Part shown: positions 6,829 through 12,703 of the stretch, one piece after another | Layout: each line of letters begins with the position of its first letter | How positions within the stretch are numbered: the stretch's first letter is position 1 | Assembly (NCBI GenBank): GCA_964626205.1 | Contig: CAZVED010000025.1 | Location: 1-13,131, forward strand | Source: CAZVED01 sp964626205 | GTDB lineage: Bacteria > Patescibacteriota > Patescibacteriia > SG8-24 | DNA length: 13,131 nucleotides | Direction: 5' to 3' | Program-made: the position numbers and the translations under genes | Notes under the pieces: model-generated | Told to the model about the DNA's origin: nothing | Database searches by the model: none | The model's input: the letters and a program-made list of their open reading frames with translations, nothing else

Positions 6829-7443
6829 TCAGAACAGGATGAACGCGGCCCTCGGCTCGTTCGGAGCAGTCTCCATCACGTCGACGAGCGTGTAGTGCGG
6901 CATCGCGGCGACGACCGGCTTCAGGATGGCGATCGCACGGATGTCCGCGGCAAGGACCGCGAGGATGTACGCATGCGTCGCAGCCTTCATCACCGTGACG
7001 ATGGCGCGGCGCTCGACCGCGGTCGCACCGTGCAGTGCCGTCGGTACGCTGGCGTCGACACGGCCTGGGAGATGCTTCCACAGGACGGCATCGATGCACC
7101 ACGGGATCGCGTCCATCACGTCGTCGTCAACGCCAGGATGCGTGGTCGGAACGTCTCGCAAGCGGTCGGCGACCATGTCCGTATGGTGCACGGAAAAATC
7201 CGGTCCGCCAGGGTCATCGCGATCGATCTTCCTGCACAGGAAGAAATCTTCGCGCGTCCCGAGCACGGAACGAAGCGACGCCAGCAGCGCGAACATGTCG
7301 ACGCGCGGATCGAGCGCCGTTCCGCCATGGTCGACCCAACGGCAGAGGTCGGACATGGCCGCCAGCGCACTCGTCGCGAGCTCGTGGCGATCCGGTGGGA
7401 CATGCGCGAGAACGCGCTCGGTAACTTCTTGCAGGCTGCCCAT
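6829..7443 (-). CDS. Hypothetical protein, 204 residues
   Basis: I do not recognise this protein. It has no signal peptide, and its hydrophobic stretches (for example around 160-180, AYILAVLAADIRAIAIL) look more like a buried helix than a membrane segment. The central part is acidic and rich in D and H (DRDDPGGPDFSVHHTDMVAD, about 74-93), which could bind metal, but no known motif is complete. The ATG at 7443 has AAGGAG 8 bases upstream. Longer in-frame starts would run through the promoter and into the tRNA. It is a monocistronic unit with a TTGACA promoter and its own terminator, just upstream of nrtR on the same strand. A link to NAD metabolism is only a neighbourhood guess. Confidence 0.8.
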   Translation of the reverse strand: MGSLQEVTERVLAHVPPDRHELATSALAAMSDLCRWVDHGGTALDPRVDMFALLASLRSVLGTREDFFLCRKIDRDDPGGPDFSVHHTDMVADRLRDVPTTHPGVDDDVMDAIPWCIDAVLWKHLPGRVDASVPTALHGATAVERRAIVTVMKAATHAYILAVLAADIRAIAILKPVVAAMPHYTLVDVMETAPNEPRAAFILF

Positions 7444-7486
7444 GGCAAGCTCTCCTTGGTTTGAGAAAAGGAACGGATGTGCCCCC

Positions 7487-7515
7487 ATTGAAGCGTGATG
7501 ATGACGTTTTGTCAA
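7487..7515 (-). promoter_or_regulatory. Promoter of the 204-residue gene
   Basis: On the minus strand a perfect TTGACA (7510-7515), a 17-base spacer and TTCAAT (7487-7492) are followed about 35 bases later by the AAGGAG site and ATG. It starts directly after the tRNA terminator. Confidence 0.75.
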
Positions 7516-7543
7516 TAAGAATACCCCGGCATGAAGCCGAGGT
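7512..7543 (-). terminator. Terminator of the tRNA-Ile transcript
   Basis: An 8-bp stem (7523-7530 with 7536-7543, one G-U pair) with a 5-nt loop lies five bases past the encoded CCA. The minus-strand tail is ATTCTTATTG, T-rich but interrupted, and it overlaps the -35 box of the next promoter. Confidence 0.6.
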
Positions 7544-7548
7544 GTTCT

Positions 7549-7624
7549 TGGTCCTCCCGGATGGATTCGAACCATCGACCGCCGAGATATAAGCTCGGTG
7601 CACTAACCGTTGTGCTACGGGAGG
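7549..7624 (-). tRNA. tRNA-Ile (anticodon UAU), CCA encoded
   Basis: On the minus strand all cloverleaf parts fit: acceptor stem CCTCCCG/CGGGAGG, D stem GCAC/GTGC, anticodon stem CCGAG/CTCGG with the 7-base loop CTTATAT, T stem GATGG/CCATC with loop TTCGAAT, discriminator A, then CCA. The total is 73 bases plus CCA. The loop places T-A-T at positions 34-36, an anticodon UAU reading the isoleucine codon AUA. Most bacteria instead read AUA with a CAU tRNA whose C34 is turned into lysidine by TilS. The Levitt position 15-48 appears as A-C rather than the usual G-C or A-U. Confidence 0.93.
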
Positions 7625-7685
7625 AGATCGTTCGATTGCCTTGTTCGTGGCGATTACTCCGCCAACGACAGCACTCGTTCATGAC

Positions 7686-7767
7686 GGCACGGGTCCTGCC
7701 GCCGGGTTTCTCCACTTCACCGCGCTTTGCGCGTCTTGTGGAGGCCTCTCCCGGCGTCACCCGCGCC
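7686..7767. repeat. Four-helix palindromic element (possible structured RNA)
   Basis: Nested complementary arms: 7686-7694 with 7759-7767 (9 positions, one A-C mismatch on the plus strand that becomes G-U on the minus strand), CGCCGGG 7700-7706 with 7750-7756, CTCCAC 7710-7715 with 7738-7743, and CGCGC 7721-7725 with 7729-7733, with a three-base tip. About 27 pairs lie in 82 bases, with small internal loops. It may be a dispersed palindromic repeat or a non-coding RNA; there is no T run, so it does not look like a terminator. Confidence 0.6.
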
Positions 7768-7915
7768 CTGCCAAGACATGCATCTTTTCTGAAATGATGT
7801 CGAATGCGCCACGGACGTGCATCTTCACTTTGCCTTGAAATGCCGTTCTTTGGTGGGTTTCTGGCCATCGGAGCTTAGCAGGAACGCGTTGCTGTTTCAA
7901 CGAGCCTTCTGGGTC

Positions 7916-7944
7916 TCGACAAGCTGGAGGATATGTGGTAGCGT
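7916..7944 (+). promoter_or_regulatory. rluD promoter, probably giving a leaderless mRNA
   Basis: TCGACA (7916-7921), a 17-base spacer and TAGCGT (7939-7944) end 9 bases before the ATG. Transcription would then start within a few bases of the start codon. The -10 box is weak (3 of 6). Confidence 0.4.
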
Positions 7945-7953
7945 TGGCCAACT

Positions 7954-8892
7954 ATGCAGCAAACGTTCGTCATCGAAGCACCTGACGTCGATAAGCGCCT
8001 CGACGTGTTCCTCACGGAGCATCTCGCGGGCGTTTCGCGTACCCGTATTCAAAAGGCCGTGAAAGCGGGCGAGGTGACAATGAACGGCAAGAAGGTCACA
8101 CCACACTTTGCGCTCCGCCTGAACGATAAGGTCGAAGTGCTCGTGGATGTCTCCCCCGCCGACCCGAACGCACCGCTCGCACCGCGCGCGGACATCGCGC
8201 TCACCGTTGTCCATGAAGATGCCGACGTGGTCGTCATCGACAAGCCGTCGGGGCTTCTCGTGCATCCCGATGTCGCCGGAGAAACGCAGTCCGTCGCAAA
8301 CGCGTTCATCGCGAAGTATCCTGAAACTGTGGATGTCGGCGAAAGCCGCCAGCGCCCTGGCATTATGCACCGCCTCGATAAAGAGGCGTCTGGCTTGCTT
8401 GTGCTCGCGCGCAACACCAATGCGCACGCCGTGCTCAAGGAACAGTTCAAAACCCACACCGTGGAGAAGGTCTATCACGTACTCGTCGCTGGCAAGCCGC
8501 TCAAAGACGAAGGGACCATCACCTTCCCGATTGGCCGCATGAAAGGATCCGGCCGCATGGCCGCACGCTCCGAAGCACAAGAGGGCGACCGCGATGCCGT
8601 CACCCACTACGTGACGCTTGAAGCGTTCCCGAATGCGACGCTCTTGGAAGTCCGCACCGAAACCGGCCGCACCCACCAAATTCGCGTCCACCTCAAAGCC
8701 ATCGGCTACCCTGTCGCCGGCGACCAGCTCTACGGCAACGAGGCTGCGAAATCCCTTCCGACCAAGCGCCTCTTCCTTCATGCTGCCGCCCTCGGCTTCG
8801 ACCACCCGACGACCGGAGAACGCATGCGCTTCACGCGCCCCCTCCCAGCGGAGCTTGAACGGACCCTGGATAAGCTCAGGAAGCAGGAGTAA
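7954..8892 (+). CDS. rluD: RluA/RluD-family 23S rRNA pseudouridine synthase
   Basis: Converts specific uridines of large-subunit rRNA to pseudouridine. The 312-residue length is usual for RluD. An N-terminal S4-like RNA-binding domain (about 12-65: RLDVFLTEHL, SRTRIQKAVKAGEVTMNGKKV) precedes the catalytic domain, with IDKPSGLLVHP (95-105), the catalytic motif HRLDKEASGLLVLARN (139-154; D142 is the nucleophile), GRTHQIRVHL (238-247) and GYPVAGDQLYG (251-261). RluC also has an S4 domain, so the exact target positions (RluD or RluC type) are not settled. The ATG at 7954 lacks a Shine-Dalgarno and lies just after a possible -10 box. rplS follows after 104 bases on the same strand. Confidence 0.93.
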   Translation: MQQTFVIEAPDVDKRLDVFLTEHLAGVSRTRIQKAVKAGEVTMNGKKVTPHFALRLNDKVEVLVDVSPADPNAPLAPRADIALTVVHEDADVVVIDKPSGLLVHPDVAGETQSVANAFIAKYPETVDVGESRQRPGIMHRLDKEASGLLVLARNTNAHAVLKEQFKTHTVEKVYHVLVAGKPLKDEGTITFPIGRMKGSGRMAARSEAQEGDRDAVTHYVTLEAFPNATLLEVRTETGRTHQIRVHLKAIGYPVAGDQLYGNEAAKSLPTKRLFLHAAALGFDHPTTGERMRFTRPLPAELERTLDKLRKQE

Positions 8893-8942
8893 ACTGGCCT
8901 TGACGGGTTCCGGCAGAGCAGGTACCATGCTTTCGTTCCAGC

Positions 8943-8968
8943 AGACAACTGCTTTCAGGCGGTTGTCT
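8943..8968 (+). promoter_or_regulatory. Hairpin in the rplS leader
   Basis: A 10-bp stem (8943-8952 with 8959-8968, one G-U pair) with a 6-nt loop ends 28 bases before the rplS ATG. The tail CTGTCTTAAT is not a proper T run, so a plain terminator of rluD is doubtful. L19 autoregulatory leader RNAs are known in other phyla; whether this is one is unproven. Confidence 0.4.
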
Positions 8969-8996
8969 CTGTCTTAATCAGCATCAGACCACGCGT

Positions 8997-9419
8997 ATGG
9001 CAGAAGACAACAAGCAGCCGGAGGCCGAGGAGGTGGAGCCGGCAGACGACGCGACCGCGGAAGCTCCGGCGAACGACCCGGCAGCCGACGCGTCCGTCGC
9101 CGATGAATCCGCTCCCGCAGAAACCGTCGTCGCAGAGAAGATCGTTCCGGGCATGGTCCTCCGCGTCCACCAGAAGGTGAAGGAAGGCGAGCGTGAGCGC
9201 ATCCAGATCTTCCAAGGTCTCGTCATCGCCCGAAAGGGTCAGGGCGCGCACACCGCGACCGTTACGGTCCGCAAGGTGACCGATGGCATCGGCGTCGAGC
9301 GCATCTTCCCGATCAACTCTCCGAGCATCGCCAAAATGGAAGTAGTGAAGCGCCACCGCGTGCGCCGCTCCAAGCTCTACTTCGTCCGCGACTACAAGAA
9401 GCGCCTCAAGGACGCATAA
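8997..9419 (+). CDS. rplS: Large-subunit ribosomal protein bL19
   Basis: Structural protein of the 50S subunit at the interface with 30S. The bL19 core runs from about residue 48 to 140 with typical stretches (GERERIQIFQGLVIARKGQG, TVRKVTDGIGVERIFPINSP, VVKRHRVRRSKLYFVRDYKK). Ahead of it is an acidic, Ala/Glu/Asp-rich extension of about 46 residues that normal bL19 (about 115 residues) lacks and that looks disordered. The ATG at 8997 has no Shine-Dalgarno. A downstream start that drops the extension would need GTG or another rare codon, and the extension stays in frame without stops, so I keep it. It follows rluD on the same strand and is closed by a strong terminator. Confidence 0.93.
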   Translation: MAEDNKQPEAEEVEPADDATAEAPANDPAADASVADESAPAETVVAEKIVPGMVLRVHQKVKEGERERIQIFQGLVIARKGQGAHTATVTVRKVTDGIGVERIFPINSPSIAKMEVVKRHRVRRSKLYFVRDYKKRLKDA

Positions 9420-9437
9420 GCGCTCCCGACGGAAACG

Positions 9438-9465
9438 AAAACACCGGGTCACCCCGGTGTTTTTT
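9438..9465 (+). terminator. Rho-independent terminator of rplS
   Basis: ACACCGGG (9441-9448) pairs with CCCGGTGT (9453-9460) over a 4-nt loop and is followed by a T run to 9465. It lies about 20 bases after the rplS stop. Confidence 0.92.
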
Positions 9466-9498
9466 CATACCTTCCAATCCGTCCTGAATATCTTATCG

Positions 9499-9590
9499 TG
9501 TCATTGCGAGCGGGTCTGTACTCAGACCCCGAAGCAATCCCGAGCATGGACGGGATTGCTTCGGGCCGAATACGGCCACTCGCAATGACA
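9499..9590. repeat. Cloverleaf-like palindromic element
   Basis: The outer arms TGTCATTGCGAG (9499-9510) and CTCGCAATGACA (9579-9590) pair perfectly. Inside, three perfect hairpins abut: 9512-9518 with 9523-9529 (7 bp), 9530-9542 with 9551-9563 (13 bp) and 9564-9568 with 9573-9577 (5 bp). Only one base on each side (9511, 9578) stays unpaired, giving a nearly gapless four-way junction. The words TCATTGCGAG and GAAGCAATC resemble a palindromic intergenic repeat I recall from many unrelated genomes. It lies in the space between the convergent rplS and 586-residue genes. Confidence 0.8.
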
Positions 9591-9662
9591 CACCTCGTCC
9601 CCATGAGACGCGACAACGACGGCCGGCCGCAAAAAGCCCGCTCCCGTCAAAAACGAAGCGAA

Positions 9663-9695
9663 ATACAAACACCAGGCGAAGCCTGGTGTTTGTAT
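9663..9695 (-). terminator. Terminator of the 586-residue gene
   Basis: A perfect 15-bp stem (9663-9677 with 9681-9695) with a 3-nt loop starts 7 bases after the stop codon. On the minus strand the distal arm is T-rich (TGTTTGTAT) and is followed by TT. Its symmetry might also stop plus-strand transcription. Confidence 0.8.
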
Positions 9696-9702
9696 TGTGC
9701 TC

Positions 9703-11463
9703 TTACCGAGCTGATGTCTGGATGACGCGGTAGTCGCCGTAGTGTCCGACCGAAGAGCCTTGCCGGTAGTCCGCGAGGACCGTTTCCGGCACGACACTGA
9801 GCTTCTGCATCCAATTCGTACCGTAGTACGACTCAAGGACAGGAACGCTCTGGATCCAATGCAGCTCACCCTTCGCACCGACCGCGTAAACGCGCGATGA
9901 CGACGGGGATTTTACGAGCCGCGACCCTGCCGCGTAGAGGACGTTGCCACTGAGCGGCATCGAGGACAGGGTTCCCGAGGAAACCGTACGTACGCCGGAG
10001 AAGTCGCGGAACCAGCTGTAGAACTGCCCTTCGCTCGGGAACACGTAGCGCTTACCGTCGTTGGCAGCAAGGTACACCGTCGGGTTGCCCTGCAGCTTTA
10101 CAAGGCTGCCAGTAACGACCTGCGGGCCATTCGCTGAGGAAACCGTCACGCCATGCGTGGCGAACTTCAGGACGCCGCTGCCGACCGGACCTTCGACCCA
10201 TGCGAGATCGCCGTTCGCGACATCGATGGAGCGGGCTTCGCGCGTGGATGCGATGAGTGTCCGAGTGCCATCCACCTCGTAGATGGCGACTCCGCCCTTC
10301 ACGAGCGCACCAGCAACCGTCGGGCCGTCCGCATCGAAACGATCATGGATGATCGGCGCAAGCGTAAGGAATTCCTTGCCGCCTGCATCCGGAAGAATCT
10401 GGACCATGGACGCGTTTTCCGGCGTCTCGTGATGCACGACGCCGCCGTCCATGAAGCGCATCTTGGTGTGCGCGTACTGGTGGCTCAATGTGCGCATCTC
10501 GCTCGCATCACCAGCCATGACGGAGTAGTCGCGCATGAGGCTCGTCAGGTGGTCATGGACGTTCAAGGCGATCTTGCCGCCATCAGTATCCTGAAGGTAC
10601 GTCACATGGGGAGGGACATCGCGCTGAATGACTTCTACGGCGCGAGTGCCGTCCATGGAGACGTAGATGCGGCGCTTGTCGTAGCTCCACTGCTTGGTGG
10701 AGTACTCCCACGAGACATTCCCTTTGCCGTCGACAAGGAAGTACGCGTGCAACGAGCGGTCGTCGCCCTGTCCGATGGCGCTCGAGAGGTTGCCATCATT
10801 CACGAAGACACGGAACCAATCCTCGCCATTCAAACGGTTCAGCCAGAAGAGGTTCTTGCCGGAGAACGCGTAGTTCGGCACATGGTAGGCATCCAACTGA
10901 TACGACCCATGAGCATCGTTCACCATGAGCACGTAGGACGTGCCCGGGTGAGAGGTCCATGCGGTGCGGCCGGCATCCGTAATGGGGTGGCGGTCATCGA
11001 ACGAGTTGTCGCTGACCTTGGTCGTGACACCGTTCGCGTAGGCGTAGATCTCGCGGTCGTTGACGGAGGTGCCGTCGGTCATCGTCCAAACGACCGTACC
11101 GTCGGCAACGTCGTAGTTACCGAAAACGTGATCGAAGAATCCGTTGTCGCGATCGCGGTCCCATACCTCAAGCGGCATTTCGGCAAGACGGAGCGTGTCC
11201 GAGCCGTCATTGACGTAGAGACGGCGCTTAGCGGAAGCGTCGTCGCGCACCGACCAGGCAATGATGCCGTGGTCGAGCTTGTACGATTCGATAGTCCAGC
11301 CGCTCTCAACGAAGAGCGACGTGACGACCCACGGGCCGTGCATGGTGCCGCTCGGCATGAAGGCGAACGTGCTCTCCATGGCCGCACGAACGGAGGCCGC
11401 GCCAAGCGCGAACACCATCGAAAAACCGACGAGGAGACTAATAAGGTTGCGAAGTTTATGCAT
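9703..11463 (-). CDS. Secreted beta-propeller-like protein with Parcubacteria-type C-terminal domain
   Basis: A 586-residue exported protein of unknown function. A signal peptide is clear: basic MHKLRN, hydrophobic core about 8-22, likely cut near residue 27 (ASVRA). Residues about 30-450 contain recurring strands such as GIIAWSV, GTVVWTM, REIYAYANGVTTKVSDNSFDD and RRIYVSMDG, in the style of TolB-like propeller blades. The C-terminal domain (452 to about 575) has VYLAANDGKRYVFPSE, WFRDFSGV, GNVLYAAGSRLVK, VYAVGAKGELHWI and YYGTNW, a type I associate with Parcubacteria surface proteins. There is no sortase motif or C-terminal membrane segment. The ATG at 11463 lacks a Shine-Dalgarno but sits about 30 bases from the start site of a near-consensus promoter. 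It is its own transcription unit. A surface or host-contact role is inference. Confidence 0.82.
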   Translation of the reverse strand: MHKLRNLISLLVGFSMVFALGAASVRAAMESTFAFMPSGTMHGPWVVTSLFVESGWTIESYKLDHGIIAWSVRDDASAKRRLYVNDGSDTLRLAEMPLEVWDRDRDNGFFDHVFGNYDVADGTVVWTMTDGTSVNDREIYAYANGVTTKVSDNSFDDRHPITDAGRTAWTSHPGTSYVLMVNDAHGSYQLDAYHVPNYAFSGKNLFWLNRLNGEDWFRVFVNDGNLSSAIGQGDDRSLHAYFLVDGKGNVSWEYSTKQWSYDKRRIYVSMDGTRAVEVIQRDVPPHVTYLQDTDGGKIALNVHDHLTSLMRDYSVMAGDASEMRTLSHQYAHTKMRFMDGGVVHHETPENASMVQILPDAGGKEFLTLAPIIHDRFDADGPTVAGALVKGGVAIYEVDGTRTLIASTREARSIDVANGDLAWVEGPVGSGVLKFATHGVTVSSANGPQVVTGSLVKLQGNPTVYLAANDGKRYVFPSEGQFYSWFRDFSGVRTVSSGTLSSMPLSGNVLYAAGSRLVKSPSSSRVYAVGAKGELHWIQSVPVLESYYGTNWMQKLSVVPETVLADYRQGSSVGHYGDYRVIQTSAR

Positions 11464-11498
11464 AGCGTTTGGGCAAAGACAAGCTTAATTGACCAATC

Positions 11499-11527
11499 TT
11501 TATATCACATATTGAGGCTTTTGTCAA
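11499..11527 (-). promoter_or_regulatory. Strong promoter of the secreted-protein gene
   Basis: On the minus strand TTGACA (11522-11527), a 17-base spacer and TATAAA (11499-11504) make the best sigma70-type promoter in the window, with a leader of about 30 bases. High expression is likely. Confidence 0.88.
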
Positions 11528-11570
11528 TGGTGTCGGACTCTCCGCTGGGTTTCCTGAGCTTATCGAGCTT

Positions 11571-11598
11571 AAAAGAAAAACCGGCGAAATGCCGGTTT
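11571..11598 (-). terminator. Rho-independent terminator of the 88-residue gene
   Basis: AAACCGGC (11578-11585) pairs with GCCGGTTT (11591-11598) over a 5-nt loop, followed on the minus strand by TTTTTCTTTT-like sequence. A wider repeat, GAGCTTAAA (11565-11573) with its complement at 11596-11604, can extend the structure. Confidence 0.88.
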
Positions 11599-11608
11599 AA
11601 GCTCAGGC

Positions 11609-11875
11609 TCACTCGTGAATACAGCTCATGTTCTCCTTGGGCTCACCTTCGCAGGTCGGGCAATACGGGATGACCTTCTGCTCCACCTCACCGCCTCCAG
11701 CACAGGCGTCGAACAAAAGCGTGTGCACGGACACGTAGCAGGTCGAAGAATGGATCTTCGCCTTGCACTCCTTGCAGTGCCAGGTGCCATCGATCTGCAT
11801 GCACTTGGCCTCCAAGTGCGCCTGGATCTCTTTTTCGAACTCCGCACGACTCTTCCGCTTCGCGGGTGGTTCCAT
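11609..11875 (-). CDS. Small Cys-rich, zinc-ribbon-like protein
   Basis: An 88-residue protein I cannot name. A short basic/acidic N-terminal helix (5-24) precedes eight cysteines (25, 34, 37, 46, 58, 72, 75, 85). Two knuckles, WHCKEC (32-37) and YCPTC (71-75), about 35 residues apart, look like a zinc ribbon; C46, C58, C85 and nearby histidines might bind a second metal. There is no signal peptide. The ATG at 11875 has a strong AAGGAGG five bases upstream, the best Shine-Dalgarno of this region. It is a monocistronic unit with its own promoter and terminator. Nucleic-acid or protein binding is plausible for such a fold, but no function can be assigned. Confidence 0.8.
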   Translation of the reverse strand: MEPPAKRKSRAEFEKEIQAHLEAKCMQIDGTWHCKECKAKIHSSTCYVSVHTLLFDACAGGGEVEQKVIPYCPTCEGEPKENMSCIHE

Positions 11876-11900
11876 GGTGCCTCCTTCTCAAGGTGCGAGC

Positions 11901-11935
11901 ATAGTAGCAGACTGCCATGTGCCAGCAAGCTTGCT
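11901..11935 (-). promoter_or_regulatory. Promoter of the 88-residue gene with palindrome over the -35 region
   Basis: On the minus strand TTGCTG (11923-11928), 16 bases and TACTAT (11901-11906), preceded by TG one base upstream (extended -10), form a plausible promoter. A perfect 12-base palindrome AGCAAGCTTGCT (11924-11935) overlaps the -35 box and could be an operator. Confidence 0.5.
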
Positions 11936-11946
11936 CGGGCGACGCC

Positions 11947-11980
11947 AACGAAAAACGGGCGCGTTCGCCCGTTTTTCGTT
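11947..11980 (-). terminator. Bidirectional-type terminator after the 240-residue gene
   Basis: A 15-bp stem (11947-11961 with 11966-11980) with a 4-nt loop carries A and T runs on both sides. It overlaps the TAA stop of the 240-residue gene by two bases. Its core is nearly the same as that of the terminator at 12772-12805. Confidence 0.88.
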
Positions 11981-12701
11981 ACCCAACCTTTTTCGCGCCA
12001 GCCGCCCCACCCTTTGGAGAAAGCCGTCGCCGCTTCTGAAGGACCTTTCGAATCTCCATGCGGCTTTCAGGAGATAATGCCATGAACGCCCGCGTCACAA
12101 GGAGCGAAACATCCCTATGCTTCTCTCCACCCGGCGGTACACCGTCCTTGCCGAGCCGCATGAGGAGGCGCATCGCGTTCGGCATCTTCGCGGCCTTCGC
12201 CGGATCGATGCGCGGACCAGCAGAGCGCTGCTCCGTCTGTTTGTCGGCCTGCTGCAACGCGCGAGCGAACTCACCGAGCGAGCCGGGAGAAGCCGGTTGC
12301 TGCAAAAGATCCATGACGAACCCTTCCAACGCGGACGCGTCGATGCCTTCAACGATCCTGCCGACAGGCTCTTCCGACTGGTCCTCTTTCGGCGCGGGAG
12401 CGGACTCGCGTTTCACGGGAGCTTCCGGCCTACGTCCGGCGGCACCTTCAAGACGTGCCTTGATGCTTGCGATGACCGGATTGTTCGTCTCGATGGGGCC
12501 AAGACTTCCTTTCCGAGGTGCTACGTCCGGCTTCTGCGTATACTGACGCAACAGCCTCGTCTCTTCCTCATCCTTCTTCTTGTCCTGCCCTGTCTTCAGC
12601 TGACGCTCCGCCTTGCACAGCTCGCATCCCGAAGGGTCATCAGAACCGTGAACGCACTGCCATTTGTCCGACTCGCGTCCTCGCGGGGAATCACTGCCCA
12701 T
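11979..12701 (-). CDS. Hypothetical charged protein with N-terminal CxH...CxxC cluster
   Basis: A 240-residue protein I do not recognise. The N-terminus holds a compact possible zinc site: C16, H18, C26 and C29 (WQCVHG...GCELC). Residues about 30-115 are highly charged and rich in K, E, P and A, probably disordered. From about 118 to 225 there are likely helices (ALEGFVMDLLQQ, SLGEFARALQQ, NAMRLLMRLG, VSLLVTRAFMAL, RMEIRKVLQKRRR), ending in a basic tail (KKRRR-like, GAKKVG). There is no signal peptide or membrane segment. The ATG at 12701 has no Shine-Dalgarno but follows an excellent promoter. It is a single-gene unit flanked by two near-identical terminators. A nucleic-acid-associated role would fit the basic tail and zinc site, but this is a guess. 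Confidence 0.78.
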   Translation of the reverse strand: MGSDSPRGRESDKWQCVHGSDDPSGCELCKAERQLKTGQDKKKDEEETRLLRQYTQKPDVAPRKGSLGPIETNNPVIASIKARLEGAAGRRPEAPVKRESAPAPKEDQSEEPVGRIVEGIDASALEGFVMDLLQQPASPGSLGEFARALQQADKQTEQRSAGPRIDPAKAAKMPNAMRLLMRLGKDGVPPGGEKHRDVSLLVTRAFMALSPESRMEIRKVLQKRRRLSPKGGAAGAKKVG

Positions 12702-12703
12702 GG

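Larger units (their letters stand above)
7625..7953. other. Gene-free stretch between the divergent tRNA-Ile and rluD
   Basis: About 330 bases separate the divergently oriented tRNA and pseudouridine synthase genes. I see no convincing protein gene: the open frames on both strands cross the tRNA or the structured element and have no ribosome binding site. It holds the palindromic element at 7686-7767, the rluD promoter at its right end and presumably the tRNA promoter, which I could not place. A short repeat (TGCATCTT at 7785-7792 and 7819-7826) is of unknown meaning. Confidence 0.6.

Noticed and set aside
7512..7868. A 118-codon minus-strand open frame, and plus-strand frames at 7531-7838, in the tRNA-rluD gap
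   Set aside because: They cross the tRNA gene or the palindromic element and lack ribosome binding sites. The peptides merely mirror the palindrome.
7897..8928. A 343-codon minus-strand open frame opposite rluD
   Set aside because: The plus strand encodes the complete RluD motifs; the minus frame shows no recognisable family and is a shadow.
9499..9590. The cloverleaf element as a tRNA gene
   Set aside because: The arm sizes (12, 7, 13 and 5 bp), the 8-base middle loop and the lack of T-loop and D-loop signatures exclude a tRNA.
10153..11673. A 506-codon plus-strand open frame opposite the secreted protein
   Set aside because: The minus strand has the promoter, signal peptide and recognisable domain. 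The plus frame has none of these and runs across the minus-strand promoter and terminator.
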